A stretch of 64,000 nucleotides of DNA from Chaetoceros tenuissimus (taxonomy: Eukaryota; Bacillariophyta; Thalassiosirophyceae; Chaetocerotales; Chaetocerotaceae), in NCBI GenBank assembly GCA_021927905.1, contig BLLK01000019.1, forward strand, positions 186,001 to 250,000, read 5' to 3'. Positions 9,570 through 18,749 of this stretch are shown in pieces. Numbering within the stretch: the stretch's first letter is position 1; each line of letters opens with the position of its first letter. Under the pieces are notes generated by a model. That model did not search any database. It had not been told where the DNA came from and saw only the letters and a list, made by a program, of their open reading frames with translations. Position numbers and translations under genes: made by a program.

Positions 9570-9865
9570 ATGGAGGATATCTTTATAAGTAAACTAAGAA
9601 TAGAAACATAATATGAAAATTATAGTAGTGTAGATGGTGTAGACGAATTTGATATGGAATAGCAACTTCAGTTTTACTGAAGCGGAGAATCAAAATGAAT
9701 GGAACCTTTGGTTTTGACGTCACTTGACATAACGATCGATTGACACATCGTGATGCATTCCGTGAGATGTTCTATGAGTCAAATTCTGTCAAAAGTCAGC
9801 ATTTACATTTCTACTTTATATTTATTTCTACTCATATATTGAATGGCAGGATCTTAGATACGAGT
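9570..9865 (+). promoter_or_regulatory. Upstream region of LRR gene A3
   Basis: TGACGTCA lies at 9715-9722 and CATCGTGATG at 9746-9755. The whole block, TTTTGACGTCACTTGACA through to the start codon, is a near copy of the A1 upstream region at 4443-4592. The start codon is at 9866. Confidence 0.55.
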
Positions 9866-10673
9866 ATGAGGGTTGCTACAGTCGAAGGTCTCGTCACTCT
9901 TTTCTATGACGGATCGAAGCCACTCTACAATCACGAACTGAACAGAGAATTTGATATTTTCTATCGTCGTGTAGCAAGTGGTAATATTTGGGCAAGGTCT
10001 ATCAGACGAATGCAAGGACTACATTAGAGAGAGACTCTCATGGCAGCAGGTAATAGTTCAAGAAGGCGTCGTAGAGATTCCAGAGATGACTTTCTTCGGT
10101 TGCCACAACATTCACAAAGTCTTCTTTGCCAATACCGTGACTAACATTGAATTATGCGCTTTTATGGATTGCAAGAATCTTACCTTTGTCAAGTGGTCTT
10201 TAAACTTGCAACTAATTGGAGACTTTGCATTCCATAATTGCAACCTTTCCAGTGTATTCCTTCCACCAAGATGCAGAGTGATTAGAGGATGTGCATTTGC
10301 TAGAAATTCAAACTTGACAATTTTTACCGTTCCACAGGATACTCAAGTTGGATCTTCGATTGTTTCTTATTCAAAGTTGCTTGAAAGATCTCCATTCGGG
10401 GGAGACGATGCCTATCATGAGACAAATACTTGGCTCAAGAATGTTAATAACGGCGAAAACTTTGCTCTCCATAGAGTATGTTCCTCCTTTCGTCCCACTT
10501 TACAAGAGATTCTCGATACAATGAAGGAGAAAGGAGGACCAAAGGCATTCAAAGTGAAGAACAGCATTGACATCACTCCTTCAAGATACTTGAAGGAAAA
10601 CCCATATGCTCACGTTACCGAGAAGGAAGTAATCGAAAAGTACATCCTAGATATGATGGGGGAAAACAGTTGA
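9866..10673 (+). pseudogene. BspA-type LRR gene A3, 17-bp deletion and frameshift in the linker
   Basis: The family start (MRVATVEGLVTLFYDGSK) at 9866 reads for about 40 residues, then the frame is lost near 9990. The remainder (LSDECKDYIRERLSW onward) is in another frame to the stop at 10673. Compared with A1, the stretch between CGTCGTGTA and CTATC.GAC is 25 rather than 42 bases, a net 17-base deletion. Downstream of the break the protein is almost identical to A1, including TVPQDTQVGSSIVSYSKLLE and SPFGGDDAYHETNTWLKN. If translation began at an internal ATG the product would lack the N-terminal motif. No GT..AG pair removes the shift, so I treat it as a pseudogene; an assembly error is the alternative. 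Confidence 0.75.
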
Positions 10674-11211
10674 TCATCAAGTCTCTAATGAAGTCATCTT
10701 CGCCAATCCTTACATAATATTTTTAAAATATATAAATAATGTTTATCTAGAAATGTATTCAAATAAGGGAGGTTCAGTAGTGATAGATGTAAGGTTTTGA
10801 ATTGGTAGAATTCTCAACGCTCATATTTTTAAGACCTTGAACAGACATTGATGAGGGACTCGTGTGGTACTTGACTCTTCAAGATGGGACTAAAACATTC
10901 CTTTTTCATGGATTGTGGAAACATTGTGCGAAGCTTTCTCTTTTCACAGCAGGCTTTACTACGTATTTGAGTGATTAATTAAAGGTTCAAGATCTATGTA
11001 AATATATAATGTACATAGCACTTGCAAAGAAGAAATTTACTACTGTAGCTTTGATGTGAAGCGATAGATGACGTGATATGACAGATAAGGAGGTTTCAAT
11101 CTTTTAGACGCATCGTGATGAAATTCGTGAAGCTTCTTTCAGTCAAATTCTGTTGAAAATCGACTTTTCAGTCTTTCATATATACACACAAATAAGAAAC
11201 CAAACTTTGAC
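10674..11211. other. A3-B3 spacer with shortened copia remnant
   Basis: The A-type 3' flank is followed by the copia edge fragment at about 10850-10960 with the same internal deletion as the A2-B2 spacer. TGACGTGATATGACAG lies near 11060, CATCGTGATG at 11111-11120 and TCAGTCAAATTCTG at 11139-11152 upstream of B3. Confidence 0.6.
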
Positions 11212-12030
11212 ATGAGGGTCGCTACTGTCGACGGTTTCGTTACTCTCTTTTATGACGGATCGAAGGAACTCTACAATGATGAACTAGATGATGAGTGGGA
11301 AGAAGAAGAAGAAACGTTTTATGACCATACTATATGGGAAGACTGGAATCTATCCGATGAATGTAAGAGATATTTCAGAGAGAGACTTTCGTGGCAGCAA
11401 ATAATTGTTCTCAATGGCGTTACTGAGATTCCCCAATTTACCTTCTATCGATGCTGGAACATTAAGAGAGTCATCTTTGCCGATTCCGTCATCAGAATTG
11501 AAGAGTTTGCTTTCTATGGATGTCGTTGCCTTTTTAGTATCAAGTGGTCAATCAATCTTGAATATATTGGGTACAAAGCATTCGACTGTTGCGATCTTTC
11601 AAGTGTCTTCGTTCCACCGTCATGCAGGGTAATTGAACACTGTGCATTTTGCTCCAACAAGAATTTGGAAATCCTCAATGTACCACAGACTATTGAGCTA
11701 GGAGATTACGTTTTTCGTGACACCAAGTTATTTCAAAGATCTCCATTTCATGGACCAGATGAAGATGCATTCGAATTCGATATCAATCGATGGCTCAAGA
11801 ACATCAACAACTCCGATCAATTCGCTTTGCATAGACTATGCTCCTCCTTTGAACCTACTTTGGATATGATTTTACAGACTATGAAAGACAAAGGAGGGCC
11901 AAAGGCATTCAATGTAGAGAACAGTAGCGGCATCACTCCGTCAAGATACTTGAAGGAAAATCCACATGCTCACGTGAAGGAGAAAGAAGTGATCGAGAAA
12001 TACGTTTTACAAATGATGGGAGAATTGTAA
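11212..12030 (+). CDS. BspA-type leucine-rich repeat protein, array gene B3
   Basis: An intact 272-residue LRR-family protein: family N-terminus, acidic linker (DDEWEEEEETFYDH), LRR_5 repeats (IPQFTFYRCWNI, AFYGCRCLFSI, AFDCCDL, AFCSNKNLEIL) and C-terminal domain (FALHRLCSSFEP, GITPSRYL, HVKEKEVIEKYVLQMMGEL). It is the last complete gene of the tandem array. Its 3' flank (12031 to about 12280) recurs at 20673-20955 after the transposon, so a further B-type gene once lay there. Predicted soluble; function unknown. Confidence 0.85.
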   Translation: MRVATVDGFVTLFYDGSKELYNDELDDEWEEEEETFYDHTIWEDWNLSDECKRYFRERLSWQQIIVLNGVTEIPQFTFYRCWNIKRVIFADSVIRIEEFAFYGCRCLFSIKWSINLEYIGYKAFDCCDLSSVFVPPSCRVIEHCAFCSNKNLEILNVPQTIELGDYVFRDTKLFQRSPFHGPDEDAFEFDINRWLKNINNSDQFALHRLCSSFEPTLDMILQTMKDKGGPKAFNVENSSGITPSRYLKENPHAHVKEKEVIEKYVLQMMGEL

Positions 12031-12280
12031 ATGGAATCATCTTGATCTATTTCAATGAAACAAGGTTACCAATAGCATCACAGCAATTCTTTATTGTTCT
12101 TTGTAAAAAGCATGGAAGTAGAACGAAAATAATGAGATAATGATGGGCTTTGTAGGGTCTAGACTCAATCCGTAGTCAAAATAATACTTTTTATATAATA
12201 AAAAAGTTGTTACGTACATATTCAATTCTTTTCTCATTCCGATGCCAATAGTTTTAATAAGTTTCAATTATATATTTTTG
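12031..12280 (+). repeat. B-type 3' flank, copy 1 of a ~250-bp direct repeat
   Basis: The sequence after the B3 stop, including GGGTCTAGACTCAATCCGTA (around 12155-12175), is matched with scattered differences at 20673-20955. It marks the 3' end of B-type LRR units and dates the 12.3-20.7 kb interval as inserted or rearranged between two array units. Confidence 0.7.
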
Positions 12281-14003
12281 CCAATGTCTTTCGAGCTATT
12301 TCATTTTTTGACAGTCATCAATGACCTACACGTACCAGAAAAAAAAAATTAGCATCGGCTTCTTTTAGTTTCAGAATCAATCTTTCCATCCATAAAAGTT
12401 CCAATACATAAAAGTATATATTTATATTTTGACAATGATAGATTGGGTAGGTTTCTTGACAAATGATTTACCTCATCAAACATTTCCCATTTCTCCAATT
12501 TCAAATTGAACTACACGTAGGACGTCCTTCATTGGTCTGTCTGTAAAAAATTTCAATTTTTCGTGCGTTGAGAACCACTCAAAAGATACTCGACATGAAA
12601 TCTTTTGAAAGCATCAAAAAGAAGAATCGCATCAAAAGAATGAATTGTTTACCTTTCCAATGGTGTAGCTAAAGATGCACTATACAATCATGATGAAAAA
12701 AGATGACACATAAGACGTGATGCATTTACTGCACTGCTTGCTTCAGTTTCTACTTACGATGGTAGACAATATTTCAGCCTCCTTTATTACTAGATACAAA
12801 ATTTACAGCACGACGAACGACGAGTTTTACTTCAGTCAAGGCACAATCATTCATATTTGTATGAAAGCAAATCTATGACTCTTGCATAAATGGTCGGAAA
12901 TTATAAAATGGTACATGACCTACAAGATCAAAGAATATTTTTAAAAGATGGACTGTCACGATCGAGAACTTGTTCTGCGAAGAATCAATAAACAACTTGA
13001 TGGAAAATTTCTCTGTGATAGAAGAAGTATCTAATGCCGGTAGCAATAAGCTTTGTAGACTAGAACATGTATCACTGTAGCGCGAAGTTAAATAAATACA
13101 GCTGCGACCAGAGATGTAGTGCTTCTGGAAATTTCATCGTTCAAGTTTTGTGATGATGATGAAGAATCCGCTTCTTCTTTTGCTGCAATTGAAACAATGC
13201 TTGTATCAATTGCCTGTAGAATGGTCAGAATACTCAAATGGAAGATCATCATTCTATTTTTGTTTGGTACATTGACGAACATGTCCATGTCGAACAATCA
13301 TCTGGTTTTGAAATGTATTTTCAAAAAGGAAAAAGAGAACCGTATATTTGCAAAACGAAGATGCATCAAGTATCATGGTGAAGAATTTTTATTTTCTATG
13401 CAATTCATGTATTGAAAGAGATGAAACATTCCATGGTGCAGCAGATATTGGGGCTTTTGATTTCTTTTCGATGCAATTCATGAAAGAGCTATTTCTCGTT
13501 GGACAGTTAGTTACTTGGCGATGGAAGATGTCGACGGCTCTTTGTTTCGAGAGTAATTCCTATACCCATATCGGACTTGTGAATACATATCCAGTCAAAT
13601 GAAATACACTTTATGGACATCACACGCTGATCTGTGAGCGTTCGACTATTATGAATACGGGAGTACAAGTACTTGCCATGAGCAGCTCTTCTTCAATAAG
13701 ACGTTTTGGAAATGCTTTTGTTACTCAAGCTGCAAGCTTTATGGTTCAATCGTTTTCTACCTTTTACATTTGGCGCAAAGATATGCAATGCATGCATGAG
13801 AAGTAGTTCACGAAGGTATACATATAGTTTAAAAGGCTCCTTTAAAATCTTTGCAAGGAGAGAAACTCAAGTCGAAATGAAAATGTTTTTTGCGTCAAGA
13901 TTCAAATTCGCTAAGCAAGTATTAGAAAATGAGCACATATAAATATTTAAATATGTATTTATATGAAATGAATGTTTCTATTTTAATATAGACTTTTAGA
14001 TGG
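12281..14003. other. Gene-poor AT-rich interval
   Basis: No gene could be supported. A 69-codon minus-strand frame (13297-13088) has a hydrophobic stretch (MMIFHLSILTILQAIDTSI) and a serine run, but no homology was recognised. Two copies of ATGCAATTCATG occur near 13398 and 13471. The rest looks like decayed, non-coding sequence. Confidence 0.4.
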
Positions 14004-14990
14004 TTAGTACTTTGCTACAAGTTCGACTCTCTTTTCTTTGGCAAGATCTTCTGCTGCCTCTATTTCATTCAAGAAGTTCAATGCAATTACTTCAATTTCT
14101 TTCAGAGCAAGATGTGCTTCCTTCAAGTTATTGATACGAATAGAATCTATTTCTTTTTGCTTCTACGTACTACTGTAGGATTCTCATAGTTGCTAGCATA
14201 ATTTGTCTTGATCTGATTGACTTTTCTGTCGTAAGTAACTTGCCAACGAACTAGACATTCATGCTTGATTTGGACTTCGATAAAGCACTTCATCAATTTC
14301 CATACGACTTGAAGCTTCGAGCTCTGCAAGCTGCATACGATAACTATCACCTACTTCTTGTACTTGGTTGAGTTGCTTATTCAGAGCTTTGAGTTCTTGC
14401 TGTAGTCTTTTCGCTGCTTCACCAAAGTTTGCATCTTTTGATTGGACTTGATTTCTTTGCGCCTGCTCCCCATTTTCCAAACAGTCTCTCGCAATTCTTT
14501 CTACAAAGTTTGAATCTGATTCTGTAGCAAATGCGAAATGATTTGCCTCCTTCAATTTCTAATACGCAGTTTTGCAAGTCTGTTCTGACATCTTCAACGC
14601 ATTCTCGAGCTCTTCATTATTTTGCGATTTAGACTCACGTTCTGAGTCTAGTATTGCTTCTCTTATGTTACATGTTGTTCCTCATTTTCTTTGAAAAACC
14701 TTGTGATTCCTGTAATTGAAAACGCAAATCTGCTTATATATGTTTCACGTTGCTTAGATTCTTTCAGTAGCTACGCTAGTTCTTCCTCAGCTGTTAGAGT
14801 CTCTTCTTCGTAATTTACTTTGAGTGCTGCTGCTACTTCAGACAAGAGTAGAGCGATTGCTACTTCTTCCGATTGATTCTTGGAGGAAACGTCATATTTT
14901 TTGATGCCAAAGAGAGCAGATGATTGATGTGAAAAGGTCGAGCGAAATTTTGGAACTGTAAAAGATGAAAAGACTTCACTAGATTTGAAG
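14004..14990 (-). pseudogene. Decayed coiled-coil protein gene
   Basis: On the minus strand, long heptad-like protein segments follow one another but switch frame and hit stops. In order: STFSHQSSALFGIKKYDVSS and ALLLSEVAAALKVNYEEE (stop TAG after TAEEELA), then ILDSERESKSQNNEELENAL (stop TAG), then the open stretch KLKEANHFAFATESDSNFVE to MQLAELEASSRMEIDEV (14555-14259), then a shift to IEVQIKHECLVRWQVTYDRK, and finally NLKEAHLALKEIEVIALNFL ending at a TAA at 14006-14004. At least two stops and two shifts break the frame. An acceptor-like TTTTACAG lies just before the first segment, near 14960. The parent family was not recognised; it is rich in Glu, Lys and Gln and would have been a rod-like coiled coil. 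Confidence 0.6.
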
Positions 14991-15654
14991 ATTGCTACTT
15001 AGAAGAAGAACTGCGATAGAAACGAAAGTCGATGAGTATTCTCAATTCTTTTCGATAATATCACAATCTCACTTCCACTGCAATTCATTTTAGATGAAGT
15101 CAAAGTTGCTTTTCTACGTTAGGCACTCAGCTATGTGTCGTATCTGTGCCTGTATATGAGTAAATAGAAATTTGTATTACGGCAGCGAAAGAATTTTAAG
15201 AGTTCTTTTCAGCTTTTCAGTGAGATGGAGCAGAGAAGAATGAAAGATAGTACGTTCAACGCATGTCATCTCCGTGTCAAAATTTAAATTTAGTGAAATT
15301 TAGCCTTCAACAGTCGGACATTCCTTTTCGAAAATACATTTCAGATAATGCTCTTGTGATAGTCTAATACATCTTAATCGCTAAGATTTCCAAGAACTTG
15401 ACACTTCAAATGGTACTATTAAAATGAATGAGTTCGAAAATAGATTACTTGCAATGACATGTTTTATGCAGTTGAAGTCAATACCGAGGCTATAAATATC
15501 ATTATAGGATCTCTTTTCTTATTGCTTCTGTATAATTGAAAAGCCTATCTTCTATCAACATGAAGCTCCATAGGCAACCAATATTTTACCTTTAAGAAGT
15601 AGGTCGTTATAATCTACAACGCGTATACAGTAAATACTAGGCTGTCATAGTTCT
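14991..15654. other. Intergenic DNA between coiled-coil pseudogene and LRR remnant
   Basis: AT-rich sequence with no coding frame or repeat that I could recognise. Confidence 0.4.
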
Positions 15655-15720
15655 CCTTACTCTCACGTGAAGGAGAAGGAAGTGATCGAGAAATACGTTT
15701 TGCAAATGATGGGAGAGCTG
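15655..15720 (+). pseudogene. 3' remnant of a further B-type LRR gene, split by the transposon
   Basis: About 20 codons encode SHVKEKEVIEKYVLQMMGEL, the exact C-terminal signature of B2/B3. Everything 5' of this is missing. The transposon begins at 15721, directly after the codon CTG. The 3' flank resumes at 20673 and matches the B3 flank at 12031-12280, so the element landed in the last codons or stop region of this copy. Confidence 0.8.
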
Positions 15721-15752
15721 GAGATCTGCGGGAAAAACGAAAATGGGCAAAA
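15721..15752 (+). repeat. Left terminal inverted repeat of the transposon
   Basis: GAGATCTGCGGGAAAA is followed by an A-rich stretch. It matches the right end with one mismatch in the first 16 bases and then imperfectly. Confidence 0.8.
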
Positions 15753-15941
15753 AGTAAAGGAAGGAAAAGGAAGAGGTAGATAACGAATATAATTTTCCTA
15801 CTTTTTTAGCTTTTCTATTCTATTCTTTTCTGTTCTTGTGTCAAATCGCCTTCGCCAACCACTTTTTCTTCGTAAAAAGTACCTACTGTACATTGCTTCA
15901 TTTTCATTTCTTTTGTATTGTATTAGATCAAAATCAATAGA

Positions 15942-16940
15942 ATGACAATTGGCCTAAATTCGTTTCTTGTGCTTGGATTTACTCACATTAATGTGGATAT
16001 AGATAGAAGAAAGCAATTCGTTCTAAAGGATGGCTCTAGTGCCATCTACAATGAAAATAAGAAAGAAAAGTGGCTCTCTATTTATGGAACTAATCCTCAC
16101 GCAGCATACAATGTTTGGAAGAGTATTCGCAAACAAGCTGAGAAACAGAAAATAACCACAAAATATTTCTTCTGGACAATGCAGTTTTTGAAAAGCAAGG
16201 ATCCAAAAAGAACAGTCGCAAATACAATTAATGTGGACAGGAACATTTTCGCTGCCTGGGTTAAAAAAGTTTTGTTGTTGATCCAGGCCAATCATCATAA
16301 ATGGGTAAGAAGTATGTTGTAAAACTGTGCTTGTTCTTCACTAACACTAAAAAGCTCTTCGTCCAAATAGATAAGCTGGAATATGCGCTTACCAAATTGT
16401 AGTGCAACATACAAATATAAAACAACTACAGATGGGGTCGATTTCATTACTCATGAACATCGTAAAGGACATGAGAATGTAAAGACAAAGAATCGGAAAA
16501 ACTTCGATCCAAAAATGTATTCTCATAAATTCAAACATTCAGGGTGGAGATATGAAGTTTGTGTATCCATTTACAACGATGCCATTGTTTGGATCAACGG
16601 ACCATTCAAAGCTGGTGAAAATAACGATCTTGGAATTTTCATCAAACCTGGTGGTTTGCGTGATGCGTTACGAGCCCATTCTGAGGTCACCATTGCAGAT
16701 AATTTGTACAAAGGGCATAAAGAAGCCTCTTACAGAAGCAAAGGGAACAAAAAATGGAAAAAGCAGAAGGCAAGAGTACTTGCTCGCCATGAAAGTGTAA
16801 ACTCACGCTTGAAGGCGTTTGGTCGATTGGATTCTTCGTTTTACTGCAAGAAAAACGAGCATAGAACAATTTTCATTGCTTCCGCAGTTTTCGTTCAAGC
16901 AGACATGCAATTCAAGCCTCTTATGGATAGTTTTGAATGA
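15942..16940 (+). CDS. DDE transposase, PIF/Harbinger-like (two exons)
   Basis: Exon 1 is 15942-16304 and exon 2 is 16371-16940, joined in phase 0 across a 66-bp intron (donor GTAAGA, acceptor AAATAG), giving 310 residues. The N-terminal part (about residues 1-121) is helical and likely DNA-binding. The catalytic domain follows the Harbinger/DDE_4 order: ISWNMRLPNC; TDGVDFITHE (first Asp); YSHKFKHSGWRYEVCVSI; INGPFKAGENNDLGIF; VTIADNLYKGH (second Asp); and LARHESVNSRLKAFGRLDSS (Glu) followed by IFIASAVFVQADMQ. All three acidic residues are present. It would bind the TGCGGGAAAA-bearing ends and catalyse excision and integration. The splice site restores family continuity exactly where the two frames break. 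Confidence 0.85.
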
Positions 16941-18749
16941 AAATGATGGTAGAAGAAAAAGCACGAAGAAGAGAAAGTGTAACATAAGCAATCTAAAATA
17001 AAGAAAAATTCACAGACTGCAACTACAGCCACTAGCAACAAGCTATTAGGAATTAGGAGCGATGAATAGTACTAGAGCGAGAAATGAAGTAGTGATGAAT
17101 AAGTAGCATAAGTTTCATATTATTTGAACTGGGATTGGAAAGCGTAGAGGCTTTGCCAAAGTTTTTAAATAGTAATACATTGTAAGAAGCAGAAAACAAA
17201 GAAGAACGACGACAGTCAGCGTAGAATAATAGTAGGTAATTCGTGGTCAAAAATTATAATTACTGATTTCAAAATTTAAATTACGTATAATATATTCTAA
17301 GGGGATACTTTTCACAGTTAGAAAGCAGAAGCAAGCAAATGAATTAAAATGCTACTATGTTATTTACAGTGTTTAATTCTTTTTTCATTTGCAACAGTAG
17401 GTACGTACTTGTATACCAAATGTGTTTGTCTTCTGGTACCTACGTAATAGTTTGAATGCTTCGCTTCTTCTTTCTGAACTTGAACTTGCAGCTGCAGTGT
17501 TGTTTTGAAACAATTCCGATTTTTTCAATGTTACAACCTGCGAGGATGCATGCAAGTGGAGTAGAACATTGAGTCAAGTTTCGAGGATGCAAATCAAGTT
17601 TCGAGCGTGCACAACCATGAAATGAATGAGTACGAATAAAAACCATTAAGTATAAGATTTGAACATGGAATTTTTTTACCAATCGTATGAGATGTGTTAC
17701 TGATCTGTTATTAATCGTATCAAATAGTATGTTGCAAGTCAAATTGAAGTTTTCAACAGTAATCTGTCCTTGAGGAAGGAGTATAGAAAGCAAAAAGACA
17801 AATTTGATACATGTTTTGTCAATCTAAAGACAAAACTAGATTATTTCAACATAGGGAGCCGACGCAGAGAAATAAAACGTAAACGACTTTCCCGCACTCA
17901 AAGTTAGATTTTCCCGCACACCTATATAGTGAACTTTGTAATGCTTGTAAAGAGTCAATCTCCAATATGTTTTTACATAAATTAAGTTCTATAACTAAAA
18001 CTATATTTTAGATGGATGTGTTGTTTAATTTCTTGTGTAGATCCCTGTTCATGTCATGAAAACGCAACGCGAAGTTTTCCCGCACTGTTGAGAATGTTAA
18101 AAAAATTTACCATTCTCGTCTACTGAATTTATGGCAAAATGTTTCTTCTACATTGTTTGATACTTAATCTTCTGATACGATCTTTTCATATAAGTAGTTT
18201 TATAATCATCACTCCAAAAGAGGGGGATTTAGTTTTGTATTAAGCATGAAATACAAACACTTCTTCAGTGCGGGAAAAACGTTCAGTGGGTTTTGAACAT
18301 GACAAATGTCAACTTATACACGTTACAGAATTTCACCAATATAGCATCAACAAACATACCAAAGGCATCTATCGACGCATATTGGTCTATTTTAATCATC
18401 CATGAAAATTTAAAGTGTAATTATGTTAATTCATAGAGAAATACATGCTAGAAGACTGCGGGAAAATTTATTTTCAAATGTGAACGTAAACGAAAAATCC
18501 GCAGTGGTCGAAAATTTTCCCGCAGCGTTTCATTGCTTTTCTGGTATCAAAGTACCTACGTTAGGACAATTTATTTTTCTCGCTTTTTCGGAGAAACCTT
18601 TTAATAAAGCAGTTAATTAAAGAGAAGTCACAATCCCGGGTAACGTATTGTGTAACGTTTCTAATTTGTTACATTTTCTTTTTTACATTCCGAGGCTTTC
18701 ATTCGTGCATTGCTGATTTGGTGAATCATATTTCTCTCATAAAAACAAA
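16941..18749. other. Internal region of the transposon with repeated TGCGGGAAAA words
   Basis: No gene is supported. The ten-base word TGCGGGAAAA, which also occurs in both terminal repeats, occurs here at 17909-17918 (minus), 18075-18084 (minus), 18269-18278 (plus), 18457-18466 (plus) and 18515-18524 (minus), with a one-base variant at 17887-17896 (minus). These are plausible transposase or accessory-protein binding sites. A 20-bp near-tandem repeat (TCAAGTTTCGAGGATGCAAA and a variant) lies near 17573-17612. Plus-strand promoter signals for the second gene must lie at the right-hand end. Confidence 0.6.

Noticed and set aside
13088-13297. 69-codon minus-strand frame with a hydrophobic stretch
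   Set aside because: Single short frame in decayed DNA with no homology and no supporting splice or promoter signal.
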